Below, piece by piece: positions 30,948 to 39,752 of a DNA stretch of 64,000 nt. Origin of the DNA: Streptomyces eurocidicus (GTDB lineage Bacteria; Actinomycetota; Actinomycetes; Streptomycetales; Streptomycetaceae). Both the position numbers and the translations under genes were made by a program. The stretch covers positions 248,001-312,000 of the forward strand of contig NZ_LGUI01000008.1 of NCBI RefSeq assembly GCF_002891295.1, in the 5' to 3' direction. The notes under the pieces were generated by a model, which saw only the letters and a list, made by a program, of their open reading frames with translations, had not been told where the DNA came from and searched no databases. Every line of letters begins with the position of its first letter. The first letter of the stretch is position 1.

Positions 30948-31808
30948 ATGCGGATCTCCACCACGATCTTCCTCACAGACGAGACGATCAGCCCGGTCCG
31001 GCTCGCCCGCGAGCTGGAGCAGCGCGGCTTCGACGGGCTCTATCTGCCCGAGCACACCCACATCCCGGTCAGCCGTGACACGCCCGCCCCGTCGGGCGAC
31101 GACCCGCTGCCGCGCGAGTACGGGCGGTCCCTCGACCCCGTCGTCGCGCTGGGCCAGGCCGCCGCGGTGACCGAGCGGATCACGCTGGGCACCGGGATCG
31201 CGCTGATCGCCCAGCACGACCCGATCGTGCTCGCCAAGCAGGTCGCCACGCTCGACTTCGTCAGCGGCGGCCGCTTCACCCTGGGCATCGGCTTCGGCTG
31301 GAACGTGGAGGAGAGCGCCGACCACGGCGTGGAGTGGACGACGCGGCGGGCTCTGGTACGGGACCGGATGGCCCTGATGCGCGCGCTGTGGGCGCCGGAA
31401 CCCATGGCCTACGAGGGCGAGTTCGGGTCCGTGGGGGCCAGCTGGGCGCACCCCAAACCGCTGCGCGCGCCCCGCGAGCGCAAGGGCGCCGAGCCGCTCT
31501 TCGGGCCGCGCGTCCTGATCGGCGGGGCCGCCGGGCCGAAGCTCTTCGCGCACGTCGCGGAGTACGCGGACGGCTGGCTGCCCATCGGCGGCAGCGGCCT
31601 GGGCGAGGCGCTGCCGCAGCTGCGCCGGGCGTGGGAGGACGCGGGGCGGCAGGGCGAGCCGGACGTCGTGCCGTACGCCGTGCACCCCTCGGCCGGGAAG
31701 CTCGCGCACTTCGCCGAGCTGGGGCTGCGGGAGGTCGTGGTCGGGCTCCCGGCGGCGGACGAGGCGGAGGTGCTGCGGGCGCTGGACGCGCACGCGGAGT
31801 TCCTCTGA
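30948..31808 (+). CDS. LLM-class F420-dependent oxidoreductase
   Basis: 286 residues from ATG 30948 (GGAGG upstream; family start MRISTTIFLTDETISPV). Motifs: GFDGLYLPEHTHIPVSRDTP, AAAVTERITLGTGIALIAQHDP, KQVATLDFVSGGRFTLGIG and GWNVEESADHGVEW. This is the TIGR-type F420-dependent LLM subgroup common in Streptomyces and mycobacteria. It lacks the CTGAC palindrome, so it seems outside the catabolic regulon. Stands alone, converging with the kinase gene at 32009. Substrate unknown. Confidence 0.88.
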   Translation: MRISTTIFLTDETISPVRLARELEQRGFDGLYLPEHTHIPVSRDTPAPSGDDPLPREYGRSLDPVVALGQAAAVTERITLGTGIALIAQHDPIVLAKQVATLDFVSGGRFTLGIGFGWNVEESADHGVEWTTRRALVRDRMALMRALWAPEPMAYEGEFGSVGASWAHPKPLRAPRERKGAEPLFGPRVLIGGAAGPKLFAHVAEYADGWLPIGGSGLGEALPQLRRAWEDAGRQGEPDVVPYAVHPSAGKLAHFAELGLREVVVGLPAADEAEVLRALDAHAEFL

Positions 31809-32008
31809 CGGGCGGCCGGGGGCGCGCACGTGACGACGGCCGGTCCGTCCGCCTGCCCGTGGTCTCCGGTGGGGTGCGTCCGCCGACCCTGACGGCCGCC
31901 TCCGGCGTGCCCCGTACGACGGCTCCCCGCGATCGCGGGCAGAGCCCGATCGGCGCGGGCAGAGCCCGATCGGCGACGCCGGGCCCGATCCGCGACGCCG
32001 GAGTCGGG

Positions 32009-34189
32009 TCAGGGCAGCCGCCAGAGCAGGACCGAGTCCTTGGCGGCGAAGTCGACCGCCATGCTGAGGCCGATCGCCACGGTCTTGCCGTCCGGGCTGA
32101 CGGCCACCGCCTCGATCCCGTTGGGGCACTTGTAGCGGCCGACTTCCTTCCCCTCGACCGTGTCCCAGACATGGGCGGTCGAGTCGTCGCCGCCGACCAG
32201 GAGGCGCCCCTCCGGGTGGAACGCGAGGGCCGTGACCCGGTGCAGGTCCTTGAACCGGACGACCTCCGAGCGGGAGTCGACGTTCCACAACACCAGGTGG
32301 CCGCCCTGCGTCCCGTAAGCGAGGAGATGGCCGTCCGGGCTGAACACGGCGGCATTGGCACCGTCGCTGTCCTTGACCGCGCCGGTGGGCTCTCCCCCGG
32401 GGGTACGGGTCTGCAGGGAGTACCCGCTGACCAGCGTCCGGCCGTCGCCGCTGATCGCCACGGGGCCGCCGGGCGCGCTCGTGGAGACGCCCTTGTCCTC
32501 GCCGGACGGCAGCGCCCAGAGGCGCAGGCCCTCCGGGGTGCTCGCGGCCAGCGTCCCGCCGTCCGCGCTGATGGCCAGGCCCGTGGGCCAGCCCCGCTGG
32601 GTCGGCCCCTGCTCCGTGGGCAGCGTGAATGTGTGCACGGTCCTGCCGGTGGCCGTGTCCCAGACGCGGACCTTGTTCTCCTCGGCCCTGACGAGGAGGC
32701 CGAGGTCCCGGCTGAACACCGCGGGCTGGAGGTACCCCGGGGCGCCGATGCGGACGGGGGCGCCTTCCCTGGTGCTCGGGTTCCAGCGCCAGATGCTGTT
32801 GTGGCCGGTGCCGTACAGCTGCTTGCCGTCCTTGCTGAAGGCGAGCGCCCGCGCCGTTTCGAGGCCCTTGAGACGGACGGGCTCGGCCCCGGCCGGCTTC
32901 GAAGCGTCCGGTTTCGAAGTGCCCGGTTCCGAAGCGCCCGGCCCGGTGCCGGCGTCCGGGGAGTCGCCCGCCGCGTCGTGGCGCAGCAGGATCGGCAGCC
33001 CGACCGCCGTGGCGGCGGCCGCCGTCCCGAGCCCGGCGAACAGGAGCGTGCGCCGCGACAGCTTGCCCGTCCGCGGCCTGTCACCCGCGTCGGCGGGGGC
33101 GCTCGCGCCGGCGGGGGCGCTCGCCGGCCCGAACCCCGGTGGCGGGGTGCCGGGGGGTGCGGCGACGGTCGGCGGGTGGCTCATCAGCGGGGGCGCGGCG
33201 GCCACGGGCGCACCCGCGGCAGACATGGGTACGCGAGGATCCACAGGGCGGGGTCCCGCAGGGCGGGGTCTCGCCGGCCCGGATCCCACAGGCCCGGATC
33301 CCACAGGCCCGGATCCCACAGGCCCGGATCCCACAGGCCCGGATCCCACAGGCCCGGGCCCCACGACAGCACCCCCGCCCCCGCCCGCCCGCGCCGCGAA
33401 CCGCGCGGGCAGCCCGTCGACGGCCGGCCGCGCCCCGGGCTCCTTGGCCAGGCACGCGGTGAGCAGCTCCCGCAGCGCACCGTCGTCGACGCCGTCGAGC
33501 GCGGGGGCCTCGCCCAGGATGCGCTGGACGACCTCGATCAGCGTGGGCGCGTCGAAGGGCCCGCGTCCGGTCGCGGCGAACGCGAGCACCGAGCCGAGCG
33601 AGAACACATCGCTCGCCGCCCCCGCCCGGTCGGCGCGGATCTGTTCCGGCGACATGTACGAGTAGGTGCCGATGACCGTGCCCGTCGCGGTGAGCGAACT
33701 GGCGTCCACGGCGCGGGCGATCCCGAAGTCGATGATGCGCGGCCCGTCATCGGCGAGGATGACATTGCCGGGCTTCAGGTCCCGGTGCACCAGGCCGCAC
33801 TTGTGGATCGCGGCGAGCCCTTCCGCGAGCCCCGCGCCGAGCCGCAGCACGGCGGCGGCGTCCAGCGGTCCGTCCTCGGCGACGACGTCGTGCAGCGTCG
33901 GGCCCGGGATGAACGCCGTGACCAGCCACGGGCACTCGGCCCCGGGATCGGCGTCGACCACCTGCGCGGTGTGGAAGCCGCCGACCCGCCGCGCCGCGTC
34001 CACCTCGCGCGCGAACCGCTGCCGGAACTGCGGGGTCGCCGCGAGCTCCCGCTTGATCAGCTTGACCGCGACCTTCCGGCCGCCCGGTGACGTACCGAGG
34101 AAGACCGATCCCATGCCGCCCTCGCCGAGCCGTCCTTCCAGGCGGTAGGGGCCGACCCACTGCGGGTCGTCGGGTCTGAGCGTGTCCAT
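32009..34189 (-). CDS. Transmembrane Ser/Thr protein kinase with WD40-type sensor domain
   Basis: 726 residues. Kinase domain at about 10-275: G-loop LGEGGMGSVFLG, Lys in VAVKLIK, VHRDLKPGNVI, IIDFGIA and SYMSPEQ. A Gly/Pro linker with five GPVGS units follows, then a single membrane helix (LSRRTLLFAGLGTAAAATAVG, about 390-410). The extracellular 300 residues are WD40-like repeats (VRVWDTATGRTVHTF, LLAYGTQGGHLVLWNV, AHVWDTVEGKEVGRY). Probably senses an external ligand or cell-wall state through the propeller. It is immediately downstream of a close paralogue (34268-36325) on the same strand, with 78 bases between them. Confidence 0.9.
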   Translation of the reverse strand: MDTLRPDDPQWVGPYRLEGRLGEGGMGSVFLGTSPGGRKVAVKLIKRELAATPQFRQRFAREVDAARRVGGFHTAQVVDADPGAECPWLVTAFIPGPTLHDVVAEDGPLDAAAVLRLGAGLAEGLAAIHKCGLVHRDLKPGNVILADDGPRIIDFGIARAVDASSLTATGTVIGTYSYMSPEQIRADRAGAASDVFSLGSVLAFAATGRGPFDAPTLIEVVQRILGEAPALDGVDDGALRELLTACLAKEPGARPAVDGLPARFAARAGGGGGAVVGPGPVGSGPVGSGPVGSGPVGSGPVGSGPARPRPAGPRPVDPRVPMSAAGAPVAAAPPLMSHPPTVAAPPGTPPPGFGPASAPAGASAPADAGDRPRTGKLSRRTLLFAGLGTAAAATAVGLPILLRHDAAGDSPDAGTGPGASEPGTSKPDASKPAGAEPVRLKGLETARALAFSKDGKQLYGTGHNSIWRWNPSTREGAPVRIGAPGYLQPAVFSRDLGLLVRAEENKVRVWDTATGRTVHTFTLPTEQGPTQRGWPTGLAISADGGTLAASTPEGLRLWALPSGEDKGVSTSAPGGPVAISGDGRTLVSGYSLQTRTPGGEPTGAVKDSDGANAAVFSPDGHLLAYGTQGGHLVLWNVDSRSEVVRFKDLHRVTALAFHPEGRLLVGGDDSTAHVWDTVEGKEVGRYKCPNGIEAVAVSPDGKTVAIGLSMAVDFAAKDSVLLWRLP
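33285..33360 (-). repeat. 15-bp tandem repeat inside the kinase gene
   Basis: Five near-identical GATCCCACAGGCCCG units on the plus strand encode the GPVGS pentapeptide repeats of the kinase linker. The unit is a multiple of three, so copy change would keep the frame. Confidence 0.8.
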
Positions 34190-34267
34190 GGGCTCCGTCC
34201 GGTGCGAAAGGAATTCAGAGGGGGCGGGGTGAGGCAGGTGGTTCGAGCGGCCCTCCGTGACCGCTGC

Positions 34268-36325
34268 TTACGGCAGCTTCCACAGCTGGACCGACGGCTT
34301 GGCCCCGTTCTCGCCGGCCGCCGGGATGCACACGCCCGCCAGGGTCCTGCCGTCCGGGGTGAAGGCGAGGCGGGAGACGGAGGCCCGCAGCGGGGTCTTC
34401 GGATCGCCCACGACCAAGGTGGCGGTGAGCTTCCCGCTGTCCGCGTCCCAGATGCTGACCGTGCGGCCGACGGTGTCGGTCTTCTTGATCTCGACGAAGC
34501 CGCCGGCGCCCGCGACGACCGCCTTGCCCGAGGTCCCGGCGTCGGCGGGCCGGTACGCCGCGCAGGCCAGGTGCGTGTGCGCGTCGGTGAGCTTCCTGGT
34601 GAGCTTTCCGGAGGCCACGTCCCACAGCTGGACGCCGGGGCCGTTCGCGATGAGGGTCTTGCCGTCGGGGCTGAACGCCACTCCGGAGTAGTTCGTTTCC
34701 CCGCCGTCGCTCAGGGTCTTCAGCGAGCCGCCGTCCGCGGTGTTCCACAACCGGATGCCGTTCTTGCCGACGTCGGCGGCGACACTGGCGAGGGTCTTGC
34801 CGTCCGGGGCGAAGGCGACCCAGTGCATGCTCCCCGTGTGCCCTTCGAGCGTCTCGCGGACCCGGCCCGTGCCCGGGTCCATCAGCTCGATCCGGCTGCC
34901 GACGCCCACGGCGAGGGTCTTGCCGTCCGGGCTCGTGGCCAGGCAGCTGACGTAGTCGAACTCGCCGTTGTACGTGGCCAGCTTCTCCTTCGCGGCCCCG
35001 CTGTTCACGTCCCAGACCAGCAGCTCCTTGAAGGCGCCGGAGTACAGGAGGGTGCCGTCGGCGCCGAAGGCCACCGAGATGGCGGCATCGGTGTGGCCTT
35101 CGCAGGTGAATTTCTCGCGGCCCGCGGTGAGGTCCCACAGCTTCACGTTCTTGTCGTAGCCGCCCGTGGCGAGGAACCTTCCGTCCCGGCTGACCGCCAG
35201 GCAGACGATGTCCCTTTCGTGGCCCTTGAGTTCGCCGACGGGTCTGGTGATGTCCCGGTCGGGGCTCTTGCCCGCCCGAGGCTCGTCCTTCGGCCGGTCC
35301 TTCGGCCGGTCCTTCGTCCCGGTGGGTGATCCGCCCTCCGGCCACAGCGCGAAGGCGGTGGGCACGGCGACCGCGGCCGTCGCGGCGGCGAGCCCGCCGA
35401 ACAGCACGGCTCGACGCCGGACCGGACGTCCGGCGACGGGAGGCGTGGCCGGGGGCACGGCCGGGAGCGGGGGCGGGACCGGGGGCATGGCCGGTACAGG
35501 AGGGGCGGCGGGGGTTGTGACGGCCAGCCGGTGCAGGACCTCGACGGTCGGCGGGCGCCCGGCGGGGTCCTTGGTGAGGCAGTGGTGGACCAGGGTGTGC
35601 AGCGGGCTGCCCTCGGCGATGCCGGTGAGCACGGGTGCCTCGCTCGTGACCCGGTGGATGATCGCCGGGACGGTCGACGCGTCGAACGGGCCCCGGCCGG
35701 TGGCGGCGAACGCGAGCACCGAGCCCAGGGAGAAGACATCGCTGGCGGGGGTCACCCGGGCGGGGGTGCGGATCTGTTCCGGCGACATGTAGGCGTAGGT
35801 GCCGATGACGGTGCCCGTGTGGGTCAGCGGCCCGGCGTCGGTGACGTGCGCGATCCCGAAGTCGATGATGCGCGGGCCGTCGGCGGCGAGGATGACGTTG
35901 CCGGGCTTCAGGTCCCGGTGCACGAGGCCGCAGTCGTGCACCGCGGCCAGGCCCTCGGCGATCCCGGCGCCCAGCCGGAGCACGGCACCGGGGGCGAGCG
36001 GACCGTGTGCGGTGACGACCTGCTGGAGGGTGGGGCCGGGGATGTACTCGGCGGCCAGCCAGGGTGACGCGGCCCCGGGGTCGGCGTCGACGATCTGGGC
36101 GGTGTGGAAGCCGCCGACCCGCCGCGCCGCCTCGACTTCGCGGGCGAATCGCGCGCGGAACGGTGCGGCGGCCGCGAGTTCCGGCCGGATGACCTTCAAC
36201 GCGACCTTGCGCCCTCCCGGCGAGGTGCCGAGGAAGACTTGCCCCATGCCGCCCGTGCCGAGCCGCCCTTCGAGCTGGTACGGGCCGATGTGCCGGGGAT
36301 CCGAAGGGGCCAGGGGATCCACCAT
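34268..36325 (-). CDS. Transmembrane Ser/Thr protein kinase with WD40-repeat sensor domain
   Basis: 685 residues from ATG 36325 (MVDPLAPSDPRHIGPYQLEG); no strong ribosome site is visible, and the frame is open upstream, but this is the usual start for the family. Kinase motifs: LGTGGMGQVFLG, VALKVIR, VHRDLKPGNVI, IIDFGIA, YMSPEQI. A Pro-rich linker (about 280-310) leads to one membrane helix (RRRAVLFGGLAAATAAVAVP), a charged KDRPKDRPKDEP stalk, and about seven WD40 blades (NVKLWDLTAGREKFTCEGH, GIRLWNTADGGSLKT). Paralogue of the downstream kinase; likely an operon sensing related signals. Confidence 0.9.
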   Translation of the reverse strand: MVDPLAPSDPRHIGPYQLEGRLGTGGMGQVFLGTSPGGRKVALKVIRPELAAAAPFRARFAREVEAARRVGGFHTAQIVDADPGAASPWLAAEYIPGPTLQQVVTAHGPLAPGAVLRLGAGIAEGLAAVHDCGLVHRDLKPGNVILAADGPRIIDFGIAHVTDAGPLTHTGTVIGTYAYMSPEQIRTPARVTPASDVFSLGSVLAFAATGRGPFDASTVPAIIHRVTSEAPVLTGIAEGSPLHTLVHHCLTKDPAGRPPTVEVLHRLAVTTPAAPPVPAMPPVPPPLPAVPPATPPVAGRPVRRRAVLFGGLAAATAAVAVPTAFALWPEGGSPTGTKDRPKDRPKDEPRAGKSPDRDITRPVGELKGHERDIVCLAVSRDGRFLATGGYDKNVKLWDLTAGREKFTCEGHTDAAISVAFGADGTLLYSGAFKELLVWDVNSGAAKEKLATYNGEFDYVSCLATSPDGKTLAVGVGSRIELMDPGTGRVRETLEGHTGSMHWVAFAPDGKTLASVAADVGKNGIRLWNTADGGSLKTLSDGGETNYSGVAFSPDGKTLIANGPGVQLWDVASGKLTRKLTDAHTHLACAAYRPADAGTSGKAVVAGAGGFVEIKKTDTVGRTVSIWDADSGKLTATLVVGDPKTPLRASVSRLAFTPDGRTLAGVCIPAAGENGAKPSVQLWKLP

Positions 36326-36812
36326 GGCTACGCGGATCTTCCAGGTATGTGTGTGATCACGGATGGCATTGAACCATGGCCGGATGGCCGGGGGACGGCG
36401 TATGGAGCCCCGGAGTTCCCCCGTCGAACGGCACGGGCCGGTACCGGAGGGCACGGGTCCGGGAGGGCCGGCGGTCATGCCGGAGCTGTGCCGCGCCGCG
36501 CCGGGCGGCCTGCGCCTTCCGGTGCTGGGCGGGCCTGCGCCCTCCGGTGCTGGGCGGCCTGCGTCTTCCGGTGCCGGGCGGGCCTGTACCCCTCCGGTTC
36601 CGGGCGGCCCGCGCACCGGCACCCCCGCCGCCCGGAACCCCCCTGGCCGAAAGGCGCCCCTCCTCGCCGGCAGCCTTTCTTCGCAGGTCCAGGCCCCGGC
36701 CACCGCTCCCCGCAACGTTTCGGAGGCTCCCTCCGTCTGACGTGATGAGAGGCACACAAAAGGTCCGGGCGGTCCCTCGGGCGACGGCCGGGTGCGCTCG
36801 TATGCTCGGACA
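36326..36812. other. Divergent intergenic region with about 26-bp tandem repeats
   Basis: About 490 bases between the kinase and fbiC. Between about 36503 and 36612 a unit of roughly 26 bases (GGCGGGCCTGCGCCCTCCGG and variants) occurs four to five times. The minus frame continuous with the kinase is open here but translates to Arg/Pro-rich repeats without a ribosome site. The right end carries the fbiC promoter. Confidence 0.55.
36801..36806 (+). promoter_or_regulatory. fbiC -10 box; leaderless start likely
   Basis: TATGCT ends six bases before the fbiC ATG, which puts the transcription start at or next to the A of the ATG. No Shine-Dalgarno sequence precedes the ATG, in line with a leaderless mRNA. 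Confidence 0.55.
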
Positions 36813-39407
36813 ATGACTTCGAGCGCACAGGGATCCGAGCAGGCGGCACCGACCGCGAACTCCATGCGGCGGGCGCTCAAGCGCGCCCGTGACGGTGTGG
36901 CGCTCGACGTCACCGAGGCCGCCGTGCTGCTCCAGGCGCGCGGCGCGGACCTCGACGACCTCTGCGCCTCCGCCGCCCGGGTGCGGAACGCGGGCCTGGA
37001 GGCCGCCGGCCGGCCGGGCGTCATCACCTACTCCAAGAGCGTCTTCATCCCGCTCACCCGCCTCTGCCGCGACAAGTGCCACTACTGCACCTTCGCCACC
37101 GTCCCCGGCAAGCTGCGCCGCGCAGGCCACGGGATGTTCATGTCGCCCGACGAGGTCCTGGACATCGCCCGCCGCGGCGCCGAACTGGGCTGCAAGGAAG
37201 CGCTGATCACCCTCGGGGACAAGCCCGAGGACCGCTGGCCCGAGGCGCGCGAATGGCTGGAGGCCGAGGGGTACGACGACACCATCGCGTACGTCCGGGC
37301 CATGGCGATCCGCATCCTGGAGGAGACCGGCCTCCTCCCGCACCTCAACCCCGGCGTCATGTCGTGGACGGACTTCCAGCGCCTCAAGCCCGTCGCCCCG
37401 TCCATGGGCATGATGCTGGAGACCACGGCGACCCGGCTGTGGAGCGAGCCCGGCGGCCCCCACTACGGCTCCCCGGACAAGGAGCCGGCCGTCCGGCTGC
37501 GCGTCCTGGAGGACGCGGGCCGCAGCTCCGTGCCCTTCACCAGCGGACTCCTGATCGGCATCGGCGAGACGTACGAGGAGCGCGCCGACTCGCTGTTCGC
37601 GCTGCGCCGCGTCTCCCGCGCCTACCACGGCGTCCAGGAACTGATCATGCAGAACTTCCGCGCCAAGCCGGACACGGCGATGCGCGGGATGCCCGACGCG
37701 GAGCTGGACGACCTGGTCGCCACCATCGCCGTCGCCCGGCACATCATGGGTCCCTCGGCCTGTCTCCAGGCGCCGCCCAACCTGGTGGCGGGAGAGTACG
37801 AGCGGCTCATCGGCGCCGGTATCGACGACTGGGGCGGCGTCTCCCCGGTCACCCCCGACCACGTCAACCCCGAGCGCCCTTGGCCGCAGATCGACGAGCT
37901 CGCCGAGCGCTCCGCCGCCGCCGGGTTCGAGCTGCGGGAACGGCTGGCCGTCTACCCCGAGTTCATCCAGCGTGGTGAGCCCTGGCTGGACCCGCGCCTG
38001 CTGCCGCACGTCCGCGCCCTGGCCGACCCGGAGACGGGCCTGGCACGCGAGGACGCCGTCGTGGAGGGCCACCCCTGGCAGGAGCCCGAGGACGTCTTCG
38101 TCGCCACCGGACGCACCGAACTCAACCGCACCATCGACACCGAGGGCCGCACCTCCGACCGCCGGGACGACTTCGACGAGGTCTACGGCGACTGGGAGGC
38201 CCTGCGCGAGGCCGCGGCGCCGGGCATGGCGCCCGAGCGCATCGACGGTGACGTGCGCCAGGCGCTGAAGCAGGCCGCCGACGACCCCACCCGGCTCACC
38301 GACGCCGAGGCACTGGTCCTGCTGCACGCCGACGGGCCCGCGCTGGACGCGCTCTGCGGCATCGCCGACGACCTCCGCCGGGCCACCGTGGGCGACGACG
38401 TCACCTACATCGTCACGCGCAACATCAACTTCACCAACGTCTGCTACACCGGCTGCCGGTTCTGCGCCTTCGCCCAGCGCCGCACCGACGCCGACGCGTT
38501 CACCCTCTCCCTGGAACAGGTCGCCGACCGCGCCCAGCAGGCGTGGGAGGTCGGCGCCGTCGAGGTGTGCATGCAGGGCGGCATCCACCCCGACCTGCCC
38601 GGCACGGCCTACTTCGACATCGCGCGGGCGGTCAAGGAGCGCGTCCCGGGCATGCACGTGCACGCCTTCTCGCCCATGGAGGTCGTCAACGGCGCCACGC
38701 GCACCGGCATGTCGATCCGCGAGTGGCTCGTCGCCGCCAAGGAGGCCGGGCTGGACTCCATCCCGGGCACCGCCGCCGAGATCCTCGACGACGAGGTCCG
38801 CTGGGTCCTCACCAAGGGCAAGCTGCCGACCGCCACCTGGGTCGAGGTCGTCAAGACCGCGCACGAGGTGGGGCTCCGCTCGTCCTCGACGATGATGTAC
38901 GGGCACGTCGACCAGCCCCGGCACTGGCTGGGCCACTTCCGGAAGCTGACGGAGATCCAGAAGGAGACGGGCGGTTTCACCGAGTTCGTCACCCTCCCCT
39001 TCATCCACACCAACGCGCCCGTCTACCTCGCAGGCATCTCCCGCCCCGGCCCGACCATGCGGGACAACCGGGCGGTCACGGCCATGGCGCGGGTGCTGCT
39101 CCACCCGCACATCACCAACATCCAGACGAGCTGGGTGAAGCTGGGCACGGAGGGCGCGGCGGAGATGCTGCGCTCCGGGGCGAACGACCTGGGCGGGACG
39201 CTGATGGAGGAGACCATCTCCCGGATGGCGGGCTCCTCCTACGGCTCGTACCGCTCGATCCAGGACCTGGAGGCGATCGCGGAGGCGGCGGGACGGCCGG
39301 CGCGGGCGCGTACGACGACGTACGGGGCGGTGCCGGCCGAGCGGCTTGCGGCGGCGGTGGCTTCGGATGGGCATCTGCCGGAGTTGCTGCCGGTGCTGGG
39401 GGATTGA
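36813..39407 (+). CDS. fbiC: FO synthase, bifunctional CofG/CofH (7,8-didemethyl-8-hydroxy-5-deazariboflavin synthase)
   Basis: 864 residues from ATG 36813. Two radical-SAM domains are fused, as usual in actinobacteria. The N-terminal CofG half has CRDKCHYCTFATVPG; the C-terminal CofH half has CYTGCRFCAFAQRR, each binding a 4Fe-4S cluster. It joins tyrosine and the ribityl-diaminouracil intermediate to make FO, the chromophore of F420. Later motifs include GGIHPDLPGTAYFDI, TAAEILDDEVRW and SWVKLG. Length matches known FbiC (about 860). It supplies the cofactor expected for the three LLM and one DUF385 enzymes of this window. Monocistronic, followed by a nested palindrome. Confidence 0.96.
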   Translation: MTSSAQGSEQAAPTANSMRRALKRARDGVALDVTEAAVLLQARGADLDDLCASAARVRNAGLEAAGRPGVITYSKSVFIPLTRLCRDKCHYCTFATVPGKLRRAGHGMFMSPDEVLDIARRGAELGCKEALITLGDKPEDRWPEAREWLEAEGYDDTIAYVRAMAIRILEETGLLPHLNPGVMSWTDFQRLKPVAPSMGMMLETTATRLWSEPGGPHYGSPDKEPAVRLRVLEDAGRSSVPFTSGLLIGIGETYEERADSLFALRRVSRAYHGVQELIMQNFRAKPDTAMRGMPDAELDDLVATIAVARHIMGPSACLQAPPNLVAGEYERLIGAGIDDWGGVSPVTPDHVNPERPWPQIDELAERSAAAGFELRERLAVYPEFIQRGEPWLDPRLLPHVRALADPETGLAREDAVVEGHPWQEPEDVFVATGRTELNRTIDTEGRTSDRRDDFDEVYGDWEALREAAAPGMAPERIDGDVRQALKQAADDPTRLTDAEALVLLHADGPALDALCGIADDLRRATVGDDVTYIVTRNINFTNVCYTGCRFCAFAQRRTDADAFTLSLEQVADRAQQAWEVGAVEVCMQGGIHPDLPGTAYFDIARAVKERVPGMHVHAFSPMEVVNGATRTGMSIREWLVAAKEAGLDSIPGTAAEILDDEVRWVLTKGKLPTATWVEVVKTAHEVGLRSSSTMMYGHVDQPRHWLGHFRKLTEIQKETGGFTEFVTLPFIHTNAPVYLAGISRPGPTMRDNRAVTAMARVLLHPHITNIQTSWVKLGTEGAAEMLRSGANDLGGTLMEETISRMAGSSYGSYRSIQDLEAIAEAAGRPARARTTTYGAVPAERLAAAVASDGHLPELLPVLGD

Positions 39408-39411
39408 CGGG

Positions 39412-39690
39412 GGGCTTTTCCCCAGCCCCGCCCCTTCCCGCTGCATCCGATGTGCGGCTCCGCCGCGTGCGGGGCTCCGCCCCGGACCCCGGTCCTCAAT
39501 CTCCCCCAGCTACCGCTGGGAGGTGCCCCCAGACGGGCTGAGTTGTTGCCCGGCACGGGCGGAAAGCCGAGCTCGGACCGGGCGAAAATCCAGCCCGGCC
39601 GGCGTTTGAGGCCACCGCGCGTCAGTGCGGAACCGGGGTCCGGGGCGGAGCCCCGTTCGGGAAGGGGCGGGGCTGGGGAAGCCCACCGAT
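39412..39690. repeat. Nested intergenic palindrome, family copy B
   Basis: Same family as 18903-19085. Outer arms TTTTCCCCAGCCCCGCCCC (left) and GGGGCGGGGCTGGGGAA (right), then GGGGCTCCGCCCCGGACCCC / GGGGTCCGGGGCGGAGCCCC. The centre differs: CCTCAATC is followed by a CCCCCAGCTACCGCTGGGAG hairpin and about 60 unrelated bases before GCGTTTGAGG. It fills the gap after fbiC and may end its transcript. Confidence 0.75.
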
Positions 39691-39752
39691 GTTGCCGATC
39701 TGTCGAGAACAGGCGACCGGACGGCCACAGTCCGTCGCCTATGGTGGCGCGC

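Noticed and set aside
36326..37027. N-terminal extension of the kinase ending at 34268
   Set aside because: The upstream part is Arg/Pro-rich repeat translation overlapping fbiC; the family start MVDPLAPSDPRHIG lies at 36325.
36357..39446. Open frame of over 1000 codons on the minus strand opposite fbiC
   Set aside because: It mirrors the codon structure of fbiC and encodes no recognisable domain; fbiC on the plus strand is certain.
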